Shown here piece after piece: positions 45,917-58,168 of a stretch of 64,000 bases of DNA. The translations under genes and the position numbers were made by a program. Source of the DNA: Icerya purchasi. Its lineage: Eukaryota > Arthropoda > Insecta > Hemiptera > Monophlebidae. The DNA is taken from NCBI GenBank assembly GCA_039619475.1, contig CM077115.1:62192864-62256863 (forward strand), read 5' to 3'. How positions within the stretch are numbered: the first letter of the stretch is position 1; each line of letters opens with the position of its first letter. The notes under the pieces are model-generated. The model searched no databases. It was not told the DNA's origin and was given only the letters and a program-made list of their open reading frames with translations.

Positions 45917-46505
45917 CTTTTTCTTGCGGACTTTGCAAAGAGGAAGCCCCCTGGACCTCCCCAGATGCTAATTCTTCAATAATGCTTATAGAAGAATTGC
46001 TTTCAACGTCATTTTTATCGTTTTTATTTCGAATTGGTGAAAAAATTGAAGACATTTTTTATTTTATGTTTCATGTTACAATATTTTTATTGCACATTTA
46101 CTTCTGATTTGAAAACACGCCGACCTCCTACGGTGCAACTGAAATAACTTTATTAATTTATTTCTACGGAATTGTAAAATATAGTCATTTTAAAACGTAT
46201 AAGATTTATTTCGCAACAGTTTCAATAAGTAATAGAAATATCTAATTTTTTTCATATTACACTCGGCGTAATGAACGTGACGTGCACAACAGGTGTATGA
46301 AACGAGCAAAACTATTAGGCACATTTCTCGAATTATTTGAGAAAATATTTGTATGTTGTAAAGATTTCTAAATTCAAAATTTTTTTTGACATGATTATAT
46401 CTTACAACTCTGGAGGTTATTCCATAAAATACGTAATGCATGTAATGCAAAAAATGGTCAGCAATTTTAAATTGTTTAAAGAAAAACGATAGTGCGACAT
46501 CTCTC
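44803..46505. other. No recognised gene; TA microsatellite
   Basis: The TA microsatellite at 45862-45910 is joined on the right to a stretch (45911-46055) whose minus-strand reading ends GEVQGASSLQSPQEKVF before the TA run. This echoes the end of the 1973-2388 repeat. Poly-T runs at 45250-45260 and 45810-45823. ORFs at 45062-45418 and 46190-46513 are rich in F, I and S or Y and unassigned. Confidence 0.4.
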
Positions 46506-47936
46506 ATTAACATTATAAGGAATTTTTTACAAAATAGGGAAATTAGATTTTATGAAAATGAAGAAATCATATATAGCCAAAACCTCAAATCCGGAGTACC
46601 GCAAGGCTCAATACCATCACCAACTTTATTTAACATAGTAATGGCTGAATTACATGAAAAATCTGAATCAACTATTAACATACAGTTATTAAGTTACGCA
46701 GATGATGTCCTTTTAATAGCAGGAATAAACGAGATTAAGGAAACAGAAGGAATCAATCAACAAATCAGCACCTTACAAAATAATCTTAACAAAATGGGAC
46801 TCAGTTTAAACAACACAAAAACTAATGCAATATTAATTACGAAAAAATTACATAAAGAAAAAATTAAACAAAAAATAGAACATAAATTAAATATAAACAA
46901 AGAAAAAATAATATTTAATAAAGAATTAAAATATCTTGGAATAATACTGGATGAGAATTTAAATTTCAGTTCACATGTTAGCTATATGCTGAATAAAATT
47001 AAAACATATTATTATAAAATTAGTGCATTATACAATAACACCTTCGGACTATCCTACGAAAAAAGGAAAATACTTTATAATGCATTATTCCGATCCATAA
47101 TAGAATATGGTAGCACAATATACTACCGAAGAATAACTAAGAAAACGCTAATAAAGATCAGTAAAGAACCGAGAAAAATGCTAATAGATATTATATCGGC
47201 ATATAGGACAGTGTCCTACGGAGCAACCAACATAATAGCCGGAATTATGCCTGTAGATCTCAATATTGAACAAACTAACGAAATAAAAAATGTTAAAAAA
47301 ATGAAGCTAAGCAAAGATATAACAAACAAAAAAAGGTAAAGGAAATACACTTAAAATACATCGACAAATGGCAAGAACTACATCGTACCGAGCAAACGGG
47401 AAGAAGAACATTCAGTCTAATCTCCAACATCAATGACAGACTTCTAAATAAAGAACTAAACCCTAACTTCTATTTAACACAATTCTTAACTGGCCACGGA
47501 AACTTCAAAACATACCTGAAAAAATTTTAAATCGTCAATAACGACACATGCATCCACTGCAACGGAAATATTGATTCTCCAGATCATACCTTTTTACACT
47601 GCGTTACATTCGACAATATTAGACAGAAGTATAACATCAGTAGTGATTTCAAAAATTGGTTCAGTGGAATGGAAGAAACGAAGAATACCAGTAAATTTGT
47701 GGAGTCTGTAAAGACCACTAAACGGAAACAGGAGGAAATTGTCTAAACCAGAGGAATGGAATAAACTAAAACAGAAATATTGATTATTATTATTTAAATT
47801 ATCTTCAAGTGTAACGACTGGAGAACATTGAGAAGCTAACAATGGCATGAGATCTTCAGTCCGTGTGTGTATATAATATTTTGCAAATATATTTGCCCCA
47901 TCGGTACATCCGAATTGGGGACCAAAAAAAAAAAAT
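46506..47936 (+). pseudogene. R1-type LINE: RT 3' half and 3' end
   Basis: From 46506 the frame reads into SGVPQGSIPSPTLFNIVMAE, then QLLSYADDVLLIAG with both catalytic Asp residues, and continues to 47339 (232 codons from the Met at 46641). YLGIILDENLNFSSHV and later AYRTVSYGATNIIAGIMP are typical of the R1 clade. After a shift near 47330 come WQELHRTEQTGRRTFSLI, LTGHGNFKTYLKKF and the Cys-rich CIHCNGNIDSPDHTFLHC. The 3' untranslated part ends in poly-A near 47924-47935. The copy is 5'-truncated within RT and broken by at least one frameshift and a stop. Long open segments suggest moderate age. Confidence 0.85.
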
Positions 47937-48004
47937 GCAAAAGTGTAACCCCGATAGCGTTATTACCACGACAGCTTGATCAACAGTCTGAGTTAAAGTT
48001 TATC

Positions 48005-48470
48005 AATCAGTTTTAATTTTTTACCCAGTCATGTGGATCGATTTTAATGATTTTTTATTTTTAACGATTTTTTCTTTGTTAATTCGAAAGTTTACTCTAG
48101 TTAACGGCGGTACCATAACAATATATCCTTAAAGGTGATATTATGATAATTTTTATACAACATCCATACCTTAATTAGGCACAGAAATCACAAAATTGCA
48201 ATGATAATTAAAAACCCGTATTTAAAAATACTTATTATGTTTGTAATACTCGGATTATGTACTCATTAAATTGTTTTTACATATTGTGATTTTAATTTGG
48301 TGTACTGAAATTATATAATTAAAGGGTATCAATGTTGTATAAGCAATTATCCTCCCTTAAAATGTATCACTCTGAAGTATATTAATTTTTGCCGAATAAT
48401 TATTTTTTGCTTTTTAAGGCATTTTTATTTTAACAGTCGCCAAGTGCCGGTATATTTTTACGAAAAAAGT
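48005..48470. repeat. Dispersed repeat, right member of the inverted pair
   Basis: Inverted partner of 42970-43810. It includes TCGATTTTAATGATT, GTTAATTCGAAAG and the GGTACCATAA block at 48020-48120, then the long arm to about 48450. The two members face each other across 4.2 kb containing the hAT MITE and the R1 relic. Confidence 0.7.
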
Positions 48471-50379
48471 TATTTCACAATTTTTTACATTTGTATTTAT
48501 ATTACGGTAAAAATTTTACTCGCTTTGTGATTCATGTTTTTATTAAAACGAAATAGTCCTATCACGTTTTTTGCGCACCCGTCAAAAAAGACATATCCAT
48601 TTGAAAATGTTATTCTGTACAGATGGTAATACAGAAGCATATGGTCTCGCCTTTGAATAGCGCACAGAACGGTTTCCAGTTACACATCGTTTATCTTGCC
48701 CGTGTGTCTCTGAGACACGCAATCGTTGATGTAACACATTGCAGTAGGAAGAAAAAAAAATTGAATACAGTAATATCTGATTGTTCTAATAAGCAGTTCT
48801 ATTTTAAAGCAAATGTTTGATTATGTGTTAAATTATCAAGACGACACATTGTACTAACATTCGACTTGCAAAAGCTAATGATGTCGTTTTAAACCTACTA
48901 TTCAGTGCTATACGTGTACTAATTTAAGAATTAAAATCCAAAAAAAAACTCGTTTTCCTTAAGAAATTTTCCAATTTCCTTTTCTTTCTTTCATTTTCGT
49001 TCATGTAACAATTTTTACATAGTGCAATATCAGTATTTCGATAACTCTTTAATCGCTATTTTCTATATTTCCAAATTTTTCTACAGCATGCATTATATAC
49101 CATGTAAATACCATTGTTAAGGAAAAAATAACTCTAGCTTAATTTAACTTATGACACATCGTTTTATTTATTTATTTTTCATTTGCTATTAATTTAAAAG
49201 AAAATTCAAAAATTTATTAGAAACTAAAAAATTTAAACTAACCCACGCGCGTGCGTGAACTTGCCATGGTTGGATTCAATATGTAATACTTCATTGAAGT
49301 AGAATAGTATTCACGTGGACTGCGTACGTTTGTATTTTTTGTTTTCTAAACTGAAACTCTTTATTATATTATTTTCTTTCGGATGATATCTTTTTAGACG
49401 TCTAAATACATAGCACCGGTGTTCATACGGTCATGAACAGTCTACAAAATGGTAATTACGTAACTGACCGTAAACTGCGTAAATAGCAAATTAAATAACG
49501 AAAAAAAAAACGTTTATACAATTTCGTATTTATATTCTAGTCAGGAGCCTGTCAAAATAACGTTAGTGTTAAAGAATACAAATTAATAATCAAATTTTTG
49601 AAACTTAATCACTGCGAAAACTAGGAAAAAATTTAATTTAATTTATTTCTCTTTTTCCAACCTCAAAAAAAAAAAAAAAAAAAAGAGATTATATGTTCGT
49701 CGCATATATGTATAATTTTATTCATGTTTATTCGCGCGAAACTCCATGTGGACACCGATTTTAATGATTCTTTGTTCATTCGAAAGAGTCCAGTCAACGG
49801 TGGTACCATTATACCGGTAAGTATCAGTAAAAACAAATATTCCGTTAAATAGGCGTTAATGTGGCCCATTGAATAATTTTTTTATCTATCTATACGATGA
49901 AAGTAGGAAAATTTATCTATCTGTTTGAGTGCGCTAATCTCACGATTTTGTTCTGATTTTCACTAATGGATAGATTGATTTGGAATGTCTTAGTGCATTA
50001 TTTATAAATTTCCGGTGTGATTTAGTCGAGCTATAGGAGTTTTTGTCAATGAAGTATCGACAATAGAAAGGTAAAATACACTCGATGAAATAATAAAAAA
50101 AAAAAAAACTGGATAAAATATTTACTATTGTAAATATAAATTAACCGTAAAAATATAAATAAAATGTTTATTATAATAAATGTAAATTAAACGTAAAATA
50201 TAAATAAAATGCTACTATAGTAAATATAAATTAAATGTAAAAATATAAATAAAATGTTTGCTATAGTAAATAGTTTAATAAGCTAATGTTTTATTAATTC
50301 CTGACGCAAGGAAGAGTACTGTTTTCTGTCACTTCTCTTTTTGTGTTATTGAGATCATTAAATTTCTATGACAGGATTT
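48471..50379. other. AT-rich DNA with one more copy of the dispersed motif
   Basis: 49720-49805 repeats the block seen at 48020-48110 in the same orientation. A ~50-bp imperfect tandem repeat (TATAAATAAAATG units) occupies about 50105-50275. No gene was recognised. Confidence 0.5.
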
Positions 50380-50387
50380 AAACATTC

Positions 50388-52610
50388 GGTCTGGTACCAT
50401 TTCGCCTAATTCCCATTTCGCCTAAAAATTAAATGACCCATAAAATAATAATAATAATAATAATTTGAAAAAATCAACTTGGCCACACGGTCACGTTTGG
50501 TAGGTGTTTAGTTTATTTATTTGCCGGATGCAAATCAATATTACTCGCAATGATGAACAAATAAAAAAACCAATTGTATTCAAATTAACATTGAAACGAC
50601 AGAATTTGTTTTTAGTAAATTGCACGAGGTGCACGAATAACGAATAACGAACAACGAACAACGAATAACAAATAACAAACAACGAAAAAAACGGCCATGT
50701 TTTTTAACCGTTGGTCAACGGTCAATTTTAAATGTTGCCACAGATCATATCGATATGAAATGCGACATACCGATAAACGATATTTTCGATCTATATTTAA
50801 ATAAGAAATATTATTTATAAATAAAAGAATATTATTTATGATTAAACGAATATTTACAAATAAACGAATATTAGTTGGGAATAAATAAATATTATCCAAA
50901 CAGTAGGCAGAAAAAAAGATTACCCTGGCACAGCGGGCGATCCCTCGATTTTTTAACCGAGAAAGCGTCTTTGACAAACAATGCCGCGTTTGCCCGCTGC
51001 CGAGACCGCCCGAGAAATTGAATGATTGTTACTCAAATTTTATTGTTTTTTTTAACTCGGACAGCGTCATTAAAGGTCGTAAGAAGTGCCGAATCCGTCC
51101 CAATATGCGGAAAATCACCGCATACTAACTGCTTCACGCTATGAAGTCGCAATTTGTTCTGGCTTGGGTCTTATGCGTATTCTGAAAGAAACTATTTTTC
51201 TATCTTGAATATTATAAGTTGTCGCTTGTGAATAAAACAAACATTTTGAGTCACTCTAATATATGTAGTAATGGATGTATCATTTATAAAAACAAATCGA
51301 GCAGGTAAATAATACCTATATCTAATATTTGTAAATTGAAATATTTATTGCAAATTACGCTTTAAATGAAATGGTCGTCAATTAGATTTCGGCAACAGAG
51401 AATAAAAAAAAATGTCATCCATTAAAAAATTATTTTCCCTTAATTGCTATAAATTTTTGTTTTGTACGTCAAAAGTATATTATAAAATATTTGGTTAATT
51501 GAATAGCGTCTTTTTATATTCTCTTTCTTTTTCATTTTTGTAATGTTAAATCGTAATCTATTGGCAATTTATTGAATTAAGACATTTCAAATAGTAAAAT
51601 AGAAGGTTTTTTTCATTTATCTTTTTTTGGATTTGCCGAAAAATGACGTCTGAATCAGTAAAATGGTCGATCCATATGAACGTGAGTTATGCGCGAACAA
51701 ACAAAAAAATAAAAAAACATACGCGACGAACACATAACCTCTTTCTATTTGTAAGTCGGAAAAAATTAAAAATTAAAGACAAGTTTATTAACTTATAAAA
51801 AATTTAAAGTATACTATTAGATTAATAAATCACTTTTGTTTAATATTAACTTTACTTCTCGTTTATTACCTTTTTAAATCCAGCTTCTTTTTGATGGGTA
51901 ATCGTCCGCTGCTGACAAGTCCAACGCGATAAAGAAAAAACAAATAAACAAATGAATACACTTTCTGCCTCTTTCTTAAGATTTAAAAAGAAAATATTCG
52001 AAACTAATTTCTGTCGAAAACGAAAAAATTAAGAAAAAGATGAAAATTATTCTGTTTGTTTTTTAACGAGGAACTTAGATAAAATTAGCATAAATGTGCA
52101 TTGTTTTCAATTTGTAATAAAGCATTTATCCATTGACAACTCTTTATCCTGGAGTATTTTTTTTTCTTTTTTTCTGCAACTCCGAAAACCTTAATTTTTC
52201 ATGTCACACTAAATATCAATAAGGGGCTTCCTACATATATACTGACTGATAAGGTGGGCGGGATTTATAGAGCACTGGACTTCGAATGGAATAACTCGCA
52301 AATATTAATCGGAGTCGTCGTTTCGTGTGCATTTACATTAAACATTTTTAGCGGTGTTTTTTCACTTCTGATTTTCATATGAATGCTTTTGTTGTTTTTC
52401 GAAAAGAAAAGATTAACAGCGGAATCAAGTAACAAAAAAAATGATGCGTTTAGTCTGTTTAAAATTCGACAATGATGACGCGCTGTTGCCAACACGAAAT
52501 TATTCGTATGTTTGTCTGACCTTTTTTTTATTACCTGAGTAACCGAAATCTTAAATTTAGGCGAAATGGGAATTAGGCGAATTGGGAATTAGACGAAATG
52601 GGAAGTCACC
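50388..52610. mobile_element. TIR element with repetitive ends (foldback/MULE-like)
   Basis: Both ends carry the 16-bp unit CCCATTTCGCCTAATT in inverted orientation: two units at 50399-50432 and three at 52560-52604. The outermost bases are GGTCTGG and the inverse of GGTGACT. Both flanks read aaacattc (50380-50387 and 52611-52618), a perfect 8-bp direct repeat that could be 9-10 bp with one mismatch. The 2.2-kb interior has no recognisable transposase; it contains a 7-bp tandem array (GAATAAC/GAACAAC, about 50630-50690) and a copy of the dispersed motif block (51645-51770). The superfamily is inferred only from the duplication size and repetitive TIRs. Confidence 0.65.
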
Positions 52611-52618
52611 AAACATTC

Positions 52619-53141
52619 AGGTAGCGGGTCTAGTCTAACTGCTATACAGATTTAAAAAAGAAAAATGTCCCTTCTTAGTTCTTGCAATAGAATTTTTAGT
52701 AATTGCCACCGAAAATATTATTTGTATTCCAATTTTTAATCCGTCGACTATAATAAATATTAATTTACGAATAACCATAATATCTCCGGGTATATTATTC
52801 TGAAATAAATTATTCAGTATTAAATAATTATTTTTTACTTTTTAGATAATTTTTACATTTTTTGAGTAAATTTTGAAGTCGGTATATTTTTATTTTCTCT
52901 CTGTTATGGAATAAAATAATCTTGCATCTTCGCACTGGTAGGATAAAAACGAATGAGAGCGTAAAAGGAAAACGAAAATAAGTTATCTGTATGAATGTTA
53001 CACGAATAGGAAGGTGAATCAACGATTTTAGATTTAAATAATGTGATTTGCTCTTAATAATAGTGTCAGAAATGACACATCCGGTTTTTTTCATTTTCAT
53101 TTTTAACATTTATTAAGATGTTTTTTTCTGATATTAGATTT
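52619..53141. other. No recognised gene
   Basis: 52780-52880 shares sequence with the dispersed repeat at 43300-43400 (GGTATAT...TTATTTTTTACTTTTT). Otherwise nothing. Confidence 0.45.
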
Positions 53142-53645
53142 TTTTTTTTTTTTTAACACTGAACCAACTGCATGGACTTAGATCACCTACTCAGATTCTG
53201 AGGCGAGTATAAAGGAAAGAAGGAGGGGAATAACGGCTAGAGATGGGAAAGAAAGGATAAAGGAAGCATTGAAAGGGGTAGGAAGATCCAACGCCAAGAG
53301 TTCGGCGTATAGACGAGAGTACTCGGGAAAAAGATCAGGGCATTCAAAAAGGATATGGTTGGGGTCGCATGTAAAGAGAGGATCAGTAGAGTGGAGAGGG
53401 CAAAAGAGAGAAGGTGAAAAAGAAAAAGAAGAAGAGAGAAGGAGAGAATGATCAAGTCTCAGTCTGATTAAGGAAACAATAGCCGAGCGCCGAGAAAAGG
53501 GAAGAAATTGGTACCAAGGCTGTAAATTGTGAGTAGGCTGTAGGAGGAGGTAGAAGGAGGAGCGATTGGCAAAAAAGGAACGGTATATGTCAACCCGTAG
53601 TCTGGTATGGAGACTTGCGGAGAAGAAAAGGATGTAGATATACTG
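53142..53645 (-). pseudogene. LINE relic: ORF2 C-terminus with poly-A (I-type)
   Basis: On the minus strand an open frame of about 150 codons without a start runs to a stop at 53187-53189. It reads RVDIYRSFFANRSSFYLLLQ, then IVSLIRLRLDHSLLLSSSF, a Cys/His block FTCDPNHILFECPDL and TPFNASFILSFPSLAVIP. This is the same family as 3190-4200 (RLRLDHSRLLASSF). A poly-A tail (poly-T on the plus strand, 53142-53156) follows ~30 bp after the stop. The frame is undamaged, so this is the youngest of the three copies; it is 5'-truncated at about 53645. Confidence 0.8.
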
Positions 53646-56600
53646 TCTCGATTTTAATTTATTTCCGGCTATATTTCAAATGTAGTTAAATGTGCTATGA
53701 ATAGGAAACTAAATTTTATAAACCATATAAATTTTATTCTCGCGTCCGTAATCTCCTGTAACTACGTCGCGCCATTCAAATTATGACATCTTTCTATTAA
53801 TATAAACAACAATAAGAGTGTAGGGGGCTGAGCGAGCAAAGCGATCAATGATTGGGGGTTGGTGTACGGGGTGAGCAGGGGGCAAAGGTAGTGCATTAAT
53901 TTTTAAAAGAAAAAAAAAAAAAAAGGCGGTCAAGTTTCCAGAATTTTTTTATTTTAGATCCGCTTCATTTATAGAAATCATTTACTTCGGTATTTGGTCT
54001 ATGCAGGGTCTAAAATGCGATAAGAGTGTACATCTGCATTTATGGTTATATAGGTGTGCACACATACATACATAATTGTTCTGCGACAGGTAACAGAAAT
54101 GTCAGTTCCAAGCACGTGTACCCAACTGCCGAAACTTTTTGTTGATTCTTTCGTGGTGAAGCAAAGAATGGTAAAAAGGTGTCGAAAATAAAATAAAACC
54201 ATCAACTCTATTCTTTTTAAAAACACAAACAACTAGTTCATTTACTCGGAAAAACCGTTATACAAAAAAGGAAAACCCGATAAAATAAGAAACCTGTTTC
54301 GGTAACAGGTATTTTAATAAAGTTTATTTTTCCTATTAACAAAGTGTATCTTTGTTTCGTTCAAAGTTGTTTTATGATGTTACTTTTCTTTTTGTTGTTT
54401 TTTTTTTTTTTTTCATCACATGCTTTTGTGATAATAGTTTTACGTTTTTATCATCTATTTTTAACATTTTCTACTTTTTATTTTTAAGCGTTTAATATTT
54501 ATTTTTTTAGACTGCTCAATCTACATGCTTAACTCGTCTAACCAGGTGTAAACAAGTCTGTTCGTAAGCATAGGCAAACTGGGGTAAAAAAGTACGCGGT
54601 CAACGCAGTATACGTATGAACAAAAAAACATCGTGAAACGATGCAACATCTTTCGTCGTGTCCTTAATATTTTCTTAAAAAATGACTCGCTCCTCTTTTC
54701 CCCAATCTACACCTTACATCTCGTACTTGGAAAATGTTTAACGCTTTTAAAACCGCCCTTTTTAATTTTCACAGTCCACCATATTGGCAAGGGTCCATAA
54801 GGCTTAATCCCCCCCCCCCCATTTAACTTTTTCCATTCCGAAAAATCTCTACAGTTCACCGTTTTAGATCCTTCTGAATATTTGAATTCCTCACAAATGT
54901 TTAAATCTAAATCTTCCCCGTTCGTCCCATTCCACTTGTTCCGTATCCTAGGAGGGGGTGACCTTCCGAAGCTTAATCAACAAACATCTTCCGTTTAGTG
55001 GCTTGACCACATTAATCAACCAAACAACATATTTTGTTTTCGCGCCCTCTAGGTGCAGTCCTTCACTATACGTGTTCTTACGGGATGTTTAAATTGTATT
55101 TATTAATGAAAACTTCTTCTTAATTCATCGATCTGCCCCTGCTACTTCGAATAATAGTTTTATAAACGATAAAATTTATTTTAACTCGTCCCACCGCAAT
55201 ATTGTAAACGTTAATAGGAATACGCAAGCTTTCGTTGGAACGTTGATAAGGTTTGCCGGATGTAATTTCATCGGCAGTTGTAGTTAACGGCTTCAAATCT
55301 GATTTTGGTCAATCGATGATTGGGAAAACTTTTTCACCTGCTGACGAATTGGCGAAATTTTTCGACTACTTTCAGAAATTCACGTAAAATCTGTTATAGA
55401 AATTGTTATCGAAAACAGAGTTAAACTGCAATTAATTTATCCTGTTTTATTTCCTTCAACACGGTGTTCTTTTCTATTAATAACACATCCAGTCCGGTTC
55501 AAATAATATAACTGGCTTCTTCTCCTTTTAATCGATTACGGGTAAAGTTGGCTGATGAGTTTAAAAAAAAATAAAAATAAAAGACTGCTATGAACGAACA
55601 TTGCCGTGATTCGCGCTACATTACCTCCGGTTAACATTTTGATCGAAACTAGAAATATTTGATTACAGTTATAATATCTGCATTTATCAGAGAAGCGGTA
55701 TGTTTAAGAAGCCGTTACTGGAAAAACAGTCTAGTTCTATAGATAATTTTAATTTAGTTAATTAAACATTTGAAGCCGCCATGGTGTGGATATAATTAAG
55801 AAAACAATTTACGGTGTTCAAAGTTTATATTTAGCGTTTTGGAAAGCTACCACCATCGGAAATAGTAAAAAAAAAAAAGTATATAAAGAATAAAATTAAG
55901 AAATGTAAAATCTTTTCTTTTTATAATTTCAGTTCTTACTTTTTTCTTAATAAACTATTAATAATTTTAATATAATTCGTGAAATTTCGAACCTCTGAAT
56001 ATATAATTATTCACGAATTAGAATAATTAATTAAGGTATTCTTAATTATATCTTAGCACCGCAAGTTCCCGCCATAGGTAAATGCAGCATTGCTTAAACT
56101 TCTTGAAAAAAGAAAAAAAATCATTTAATAATTTAACATTTACCTATGATCACTCTTTTAAAACTACGGCGATTTATATATTTCACTTATTGTTTTTAAA
56201 AATTTAACGTTAAAATTTTAATACTGTTAGAATTTTCAAATTAATTTATAAAAATACAGTGAAATATACGATGATCCTGTTTAACAACTCTGTTGCTATG
56301 GTTACAAAATTAATGTAATTATTATTGTAATGTGTCAGACAGTTTGCGAATTAAATATTTCTTCATTTTGTTCAGGTAACTAATTTTTAAAAATCTGCTT
56401 TTCGTAACTTTTCAAAAAAATGATTACGGAAATATGTAACATTAAAAACAAGACTTTATAAAATACGATATCGACAAGTAGTATCGAAAATACGGTCTAA
56501 TGAAAAATTGAGAACTCATTGAAACCGATAAATTTGACAAAGGGTATAAGCGAGTAAGCGTGCCGTACCTGCTTTCTATCGACACTTGGGAGATCACTTT

Positions 56601-56879
56601 GGTCTAAATAAAAAATATTCTGCCGCAAATTTCAAATTATTTTCTTAACTTATTATTGAATAGTTTTTTTTTTTTTTTTTAAATACTAAAAATTAACATC
56701 AACTATTTTTTCCAAACATTAAGTACGAAAAAAAACAAGAAAATAAAATATTTTTGTTGTTCTCAAATACATATAAACCTAATTTATAGCCAGGCTCAAT
56801 ATCCCTATTCCTCCTTGGATCACTTTCCAGATAAATATTGGGCTATCCCTGAAATAAAATCCAAACACAATAAGTTCCC
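53646..56879. other. AT-rich DNA, no recognised gene
   Basis: Features seen: a G-rich stretch with GAGCGAGCAAAGCGATC (53828-53846), a poly-C run at 54811-54822, poly-T at 54400-54414 and 56665-56681, and a 12-bp inverted repeat CATAGGTAAATG at 56072 and 56138. No domain was recognised. Confidence 0.45.
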
Positions 56880-57760
56880 TCCATGCAGTGGAAGTGGCAG
56901 TTAGGGCAATTAACAAATATCCGGACCACCTAATTTACGACACCGATGGAGCTAAGGCAGGTCCACTGCCCGCAGCCTGCGCATTCGAAGATCACGACAT
57001 CTCATACAAAGCCCGACTCAATGGTGCTTGTTCCGCATTGGATGCAAAACTATGTACAATTGCACGCTGCTTCTACCACATCATTATAACTCACACTAGA
57101 GCCTACTGATTTCCTACAATCTTTGAACGTGACCAAGGGCCAAAAATACAACAACCCGCTAGTACTAAAAAAGTTACCACTACTTGTACTAATTGTATCT
57201 AATGGACAGTCACGTGTCGCTGTTGTGGGTTTCTGGGCACATTGCAGTGCCTGGTAATGATAGGGTCGACGGAACAGTACTTTTTGCCTTGCTCTCGCTA
57301 ATGCCAAAGGACGTGGAGTTACCATTATCAATGGCATATGCTTTCTTGAAGGCGTGCAAAAACCAGTGAAAAACTGAATGGGTAGCTACTACAACATTCT
57401 TAAAAATCATTAAGCCCACAGTTGAATCATAGTGGACACCGGAAGGAACATCCCAATACGAATTTAAGATCCTCAGCCGACTATGAATCGGCTGCGTCGC
57501 CGTCTCCCATAAACACATAATCGACAAAATGCCGCCTTCGGCTAAATGCCCCTTGTGCGGCCAGACAAACGTACTGACAGTTTCTCATATATTTCTTATC
57601 TGATAATAGTTCACTGCGTTATGAAAACAAGTTGGCCTACTGAAAAACTCAGAGCGGATCCTCTTAAATGAGGCAATTTTCATCACCAGGGTTATTGCCT
57701 TCGTTAAAATGAGCGACTTAACTCAGTATATGTAAATGATCCGCCCCTGTGTGTGCTGTA
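56880..57760 (+). pseudogene. LINE relic: RNase H and C-terminal zinc block
   Basis: The frame 56888-57109 reads YPDHLIYDTDGAKAGPLPAA and then CSALDAKLCTIARC, matching RNase H (TDGSK...; A-E-L-A with the Glu lost). SRVAVVGFWAHC near 57215 corresponds to the last RNase H strand. Further on, in shifted frames, come LSRL.IGCVAVSHKHIIDK and CPLCGQTNVLTVSHIFLIC (57550-57600), the Cys/His end of ORF2 proteins. RT is missing and frameshifts are frequent. It differs from the 3.2-kb family. No poly-A was identified. Confidence 0.7.
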
Positions 57761-58154
57761 ATAAACATAGTAGTTACACACAGTACATACAATTTAAGAG
57801 AGGAGGAGTCATCTAAAAAATTATTAAACGTATAATTTTTTATCGATAAAATAATATTCCGTGCGTCTAAACATGAAATTTTCCAAAAATAAATTAGGTC
57901 TCAATTTTTTCCACCATGTTGCGAAAAACCGAAAAATTTCAAAAAATTCCCCAAGATAACATAAAAGACGTTTACTATTAAAATTTGGTGATTCCGCGTC
58001 TGAAGGAACGCAGTAAAAAATATATTTTAGTTTTATTTATTTTATAAAAAATTGGATTTATATTTGAGAACCATAAAAATATTTCGTTGGCACGCGTTTT
58101 TTATTTCCTAGCAGTTGAAAAAAAATCACCCTTAATTTTAGTTTTTATTATTAC
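57761..58154. other. No recognised feature
   Basis: AT-rich DNA between the LINE relic and the SINE; no domain or repeat recognised. Confidence 0.5.
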
Positions 58155-58168
58155 AAAAAAAAAAAAGC

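Noticed and set aside
46190..46513. 107-codon minus ORF upstream of the R1 relic
   Set aside because: Rich in F, Y, I and N, with no motif; likely chance in AT-rich DNA.
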